In this document: positions 30,883 through 32,928 of the stretch, one piece after another
Layout: each line of letters starts with the position of its first letter
How positions within the stretch are numbered: the stretch's first letter is position 1
From: Firm-04 sp964479595
Lineage (GTDB): Bacteria > Bacillota > Clostridia > Oscillospirales > Ruminococcaceae
Direction of reading: 5' to 3'
Length of the DNA: 32,928 bases
NCBI GenBank assembly: GCA_964479595.1
Contig: CAYZMU010000012.1
Span: 1 to 32,928, forward strand
Translations under genes and position numbers: made by a program
Notes under the pieces: model-generated
The model's input: only the letters and a program-made list of their open reading frames with translations
Database searches by the model: none
What the model was told of the DNA's origin: nothing

Positions 30883-31737
30883 ATGGCAGTCAAAATCATC
30901 GCCGACAGCACCTGCGACCTCTCGCCCGAACTCCTCGACCGCTTCCATATTCAGATTCTGCCGCTCTACGTCAATCTCGAGGGCAAGGATTACCGCGATG
31001 GGGTCGACATCACATCTGAGGATATTTTCCGCTCTGTGGCGCAGACCGGAACACTCCCCAAAACCGCCGCGATGTCGGTTTCGGATTTTGAGGAGGCGTT
31101 CGCGAAAGCCCTTGAGCCGGACACGGAGATTCTCTGCCTCACCATCGGCTCCAAATTTTCCGCCTGCTATCAGAACGCCGTGATTGCCGCGAACGAGAAT
31201 CCAAACATCGCGGTGGTGGATTCACAGAATCTCTCCACGGGTTTCGGTCACGTGGTGCTCTGCGCCGCGGAATACGCCGCGAAAGGCCACAGCGCGAAAG
31301 AGGCCGCAGACTATCTTTCCCGTGATGTGATCCCCTTTGTCCGCGCGTCCTTTATCATCGACCGTCTCGACTACCTCTACAAGGGCGGGCGCTGTTCCGC
31401 GGTCGCGCGTCTCGGCGCGAATCTGCTCCATCTCAAGCCCTGCATTGAAGTCCGAAACGGCGAGATGGGCGTGACCAAAAAATATCGCGGCACGTTTTTA
31501 AGCTGCGTGGAGCAGTACGCCAGCGAGCGCCTCGAAAACCTCGAAACCATCGACCCGCACCGCGTTTTCGTCACGCACCCCGACGCGGACGCCGACGCGG
31601 TGGAACGCGCGAAAGAAATTGTCAAAGCCGCCGGCCACTTTGAGGAGATTTATGAAACGCGCGCGGGCTGCACGGTCTCCTGCCACTGCGGCCCGAATAC
31701 GCTGGGTGTGCTCTATATCGAGCGCCCGCAAACGTAA
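30883..31737 (+). CDS. DegV-family fatty-acid-binding protein
   Basis: A 284-residue protein of the DegV family, whose members bind a fatty acid and, in the FakB group, present it to a fatty acid kinase. The pattern is clear: IIADSTCDLSPELL at the N-terminus, LPLYVNLEGKDYRDGVDI, the loop TLPKTAAMSVSDF, LTIGSKFSACYQNA, the motif RLDYLYKGGRCS, and the C-terminal CHCGPNTLGVLY. AAGGAGG precedes ATG 30883. No fatty acid kinase gene is near. The AEC transporter gene follows after three bases, suggesting co-expression. The ligand is unknown. Confidence 0.92.
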   Translation: MAVKIIADSTCDLSPELLDRFHIQILPLYVNLEGKDYRDGVDITSEDIFRSVAQTGTLPKTAAMSVSDFEEAFAKALEPDTEILCLTIGSKFSACYQNAVIAANENPNIAVVDSQNLSTGFGHVVLCAAEYAAKGHSAKEAADYLSRDVIPFVRASFIIDRLDYLYKGGRCSAVARLGANLLHLKPCIEVRNGEMGVTKKYRGTFLSCVEQYASERLENLETIDPHRVFVTHPDADADAVERAKEIVKAAGHFEEIYETRAGCTVSCHCGPNTLGVLYIERPQT

Positions 31738-31740
31738 ATC

Positions 31741-32715
31741 ATGCCCATTTCCATTGTCGTCACGCAAATCGCCAAACTCTTCCTCGTGCTTCTGCTCGGG
31801 GTTCTGCTCGCGAAAATCGGCATTCTGGACCCCCACACCAAGCAGCATCTGACCAAACTCCTGCTCTATGTCACGACCCCGCTCATGATGATTGACGCCT
31901 TCCACGACCGTATGCTCATGCTCGAGGAAACGCCCGGGAACGCGCCGTCTGTCGGGAGGCTTTTTCTTGTAAGCTTTGCGTTCTACGCGGCGCTGATGCT
32001 TTTATCGCTGCCGCTCGTGTGGCTGATTCACGCCCCCAAAGAGGACCGCCGGCTCTACTATTTCATGACAGTCTTCGGCAACATCGGTTTTATGGGCTTC
32101 CCCATTGCCGAGGCGGTCTACGGCGCGGAAGGGCTTTTTTACGCCGCGATTCTCAACAGTGTCTTCAATATTCTCATCTACACGTTCGGCGTGGTCTTAA
32201 TGGGCGCAGGGCAGTCGGGTGAGGGCGGATTTCTGTCCTCGCTGCGCCTCATTCACTGGCGCAAACTCCTTCTGACCCCCGCGGTGCTGTGTACCGCGAT
32301 AGGCGTTGTCATTTTTGTCTGCAGACTGCGCCTGCCCGCTCTGCTGGCGGATACCTTTGACAGTCTGGGCTCGCTCACCTCGCCGCTTGCCATGCTTGTG
32401 GTCGGCGCGAATCTGAGCGATGTGCGCCTGAGAGAGGTTTTGACGGATGTAAGACTCGACTGCTACGCCGCTCTAAGACAGTTTATTTTACCGGTAGCGA
32501 TGTTTGCTGTCATGAGCCTGTTTGTGAAAGAGGAAACGCTGCTGGGCACGCTGCTTTTGATGGCGCTGATGCCCGCCGCCAACACCACGGCGCTTTTCGC
32601 GACGGAATATCACGGCAACGAGGCGCTCGCGTCCAAAGGGATTTTTCTGACCACGCTTTTCTCGCTTGCGGCGTTCCCCCTGATTTTAAGCCTCCGCCCG
32701 GCTCTGAAAATTTAG
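31741..32715 (+). CDS. AEC-family transporter (auxin efflux carrier-like permease)
   Basis: A 324-residue membrane protein with about ten transmembrane helices in two halves, each with the fold's broken helix. Family patterns include the start IVVTQIAKLFLVLLLGVLLAKIG, LLLYVTTPLMMIDAF, GNIGFMGFPIAEAVYG, and SLGSLTSPLAMLVVGANLSD. AEC proteins export or take up organic acids such as malate; the substrate here is unknown. ATG 31741 lies three bases after degV and has no strong ribosome binding site, so translational coupling is likely. It ends at a terminator shared with the converging tRNA gene. Confidence 0.9.
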   Translation: MPISIVVTQIAKLFLVLLLGVLLAKIGILDPHTKQHLTKLLLYVTTPLMMIDAFHDRMLMLEETPGNAPSVGRLFLVSFAFYAALMLLSLPLVWLIHAPKEDRRLYYFMTVFGNIGFMGFPIAEAVYGAEGLFYAAILNSVFNILIYTFGVVLMGAGQSGEGGFLSSLRLIHWRKLLLTPAVLCTAIGVVIFVCRLRLPALLADTFDSLGSLTSPLAMLVVGANLSDVRLREVLTDVRLDCYAALRQFILPVAMFAVMSLFVKEETLLGTLLLMALMPAANTTALFATEYHGNEALASKGIFLTTLFSLAAFPLILSLRPALKI

Positions 32716-32757
32716 TTCGAAACCTACCGATTTGCGAGACTTTTCTGTTTTATCCGC

Positions 32758-32791
32758 AAAACAAACCCGCGGCTCTTTTCAGAACCGCGGG
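32758..32791 (-). terminator. rRNA/tRNA operon terminator, likely bidirectional
   Basis: A perfect ten-bp stem (32766-32775 with 32782-32791) with a six-base loop, followed on the minus strand by TTTGTTTT. On the plus strand it is followed by AATTTT and could end the AEC transcript. Confidence 0.9.
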
Positions 32792-32796
32792 AATTT

Positions 32797-32872
32797 TGGC
32801 TCCCCCAACTGGACTCGAACCAGTGACATCCTGATTAACAGTCAGGCGCTCTACCAACTGAGCTATGGAGGA
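32797..32872 (-). tRNA. tRNA-Asn (anticodon GTT)
   Basis: A full 76-base cloverleaf on the minus strand: acceptor TCCTCCA pairs with TGGGGGA (one G-T), D-arm with AGCTCAGTTGGTAGAGC, anticodon loop CTGTTAA giving GTT, T-loop GGTTCGAGTCC, discriminator G, and an encoded CCA (32799-32797). Confidence 0.97.
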
Positions 32873-32875
32873 ATG

Positions 32876-32928
32876 TGCCGGCATCGAACTATCTTCCCGG
32901 GACGTCTCCATCCAAGTATTTTCGACGC
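32876..32928 (-). rRNA. 5S rRNA, 3' part, cut by the window edge
   Basis: The minus strand reads like the 3' half of 5S rRNA: the loop E region GAAAATACTTGG, then GGAGACGTCCCGGGAAGATAG and the closing-stem GATGCCGGC. About 53 bases are present. The tRNA-Asn follows after about three bases, so they form one transcript; 16S and 23S genes should lie beyond the right edge. Confidence 0.9.

Overview
The window looks like a chromosomal segment of a GC-rich, obligately anaerobic member of the Clostridia, most likely of the Ruminococcaceae/Oscillospiraceae type. The grounds are a DnaD-domain protein beside a DnaI/DnaC-like helicase loader, the [FeFe]-hydrogenase maturase HydF, a secreted GH5 cellulase ending in a type I dockerin (so probably a cellulosome producer), strong AAGGAGG ribosome binding sites, frequent TTG/GTG starts, and promoters of the TTGnnn-17-TGnTATAAT type. 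Species assignment is inference. No insertion sequence, phage gene, CRISPR array or integrase was found. No stretch longer than about 215 bases lacks a gene, so coding density is very high.

Layout. (1) 104-7040, plus strand: one promoter, then nine tightly packed genes (DnaD-like, DnaI-like, uridine-kinase-like, a degenerate LCP-like membrane protein, queD, queE, folE, queC, queF), closed by a terminator shared with the converging ligA. The last five genes form a complete GTP-to-preQ1 queuosine pathway. (2) 12367-7038, minus strand: uvrB, a HAD phosphatase, hisI, hisE, ligA, with an internal promoter before hisI. (3) 12395-13973: a DUF4416 gene (plus) converging with and overlapping an asparaginase gene (minus). 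(4) 14919-14037, minus: a secreted SleB-like cell wall hydrolase with its own promoter and terminator. (5) 19943-15033, minus: prfC, a MATE exporter, a lipoprotein and a membrane-anchored GH25 lysozyme, behind one promoter. (6) 29871-19949, minus: the whole F1Fo ATP synthase operon atpI-B-E-F-H-A-G-D-C, followed 27 bases later by the dockerin cellulase and then hydF. (7) 29968-32715: divergent ylmH (minus) and degV plus an AEC-family transporter (plus), driven by back-to-back promoters. (8) Right edge, minus: the 3' part of a 5S rRNA, then tRNA-Asn and a terminator; the rest of the rRNA operon must lie beyond the window.

Most of the content is conserved housekeeping. The most notable point is the ATP synthase c subunit: it carries a second glutamate where Na+-type c subunits have glutamine, together with the other Na+ ligands, which is the two-carboxylate Na+ rotor motif. 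The ATP synthase operon appears to run on into a cellulosomal cellulase gene. I found no clearly new multi-gene system; the less usual items are listed separately as findings.
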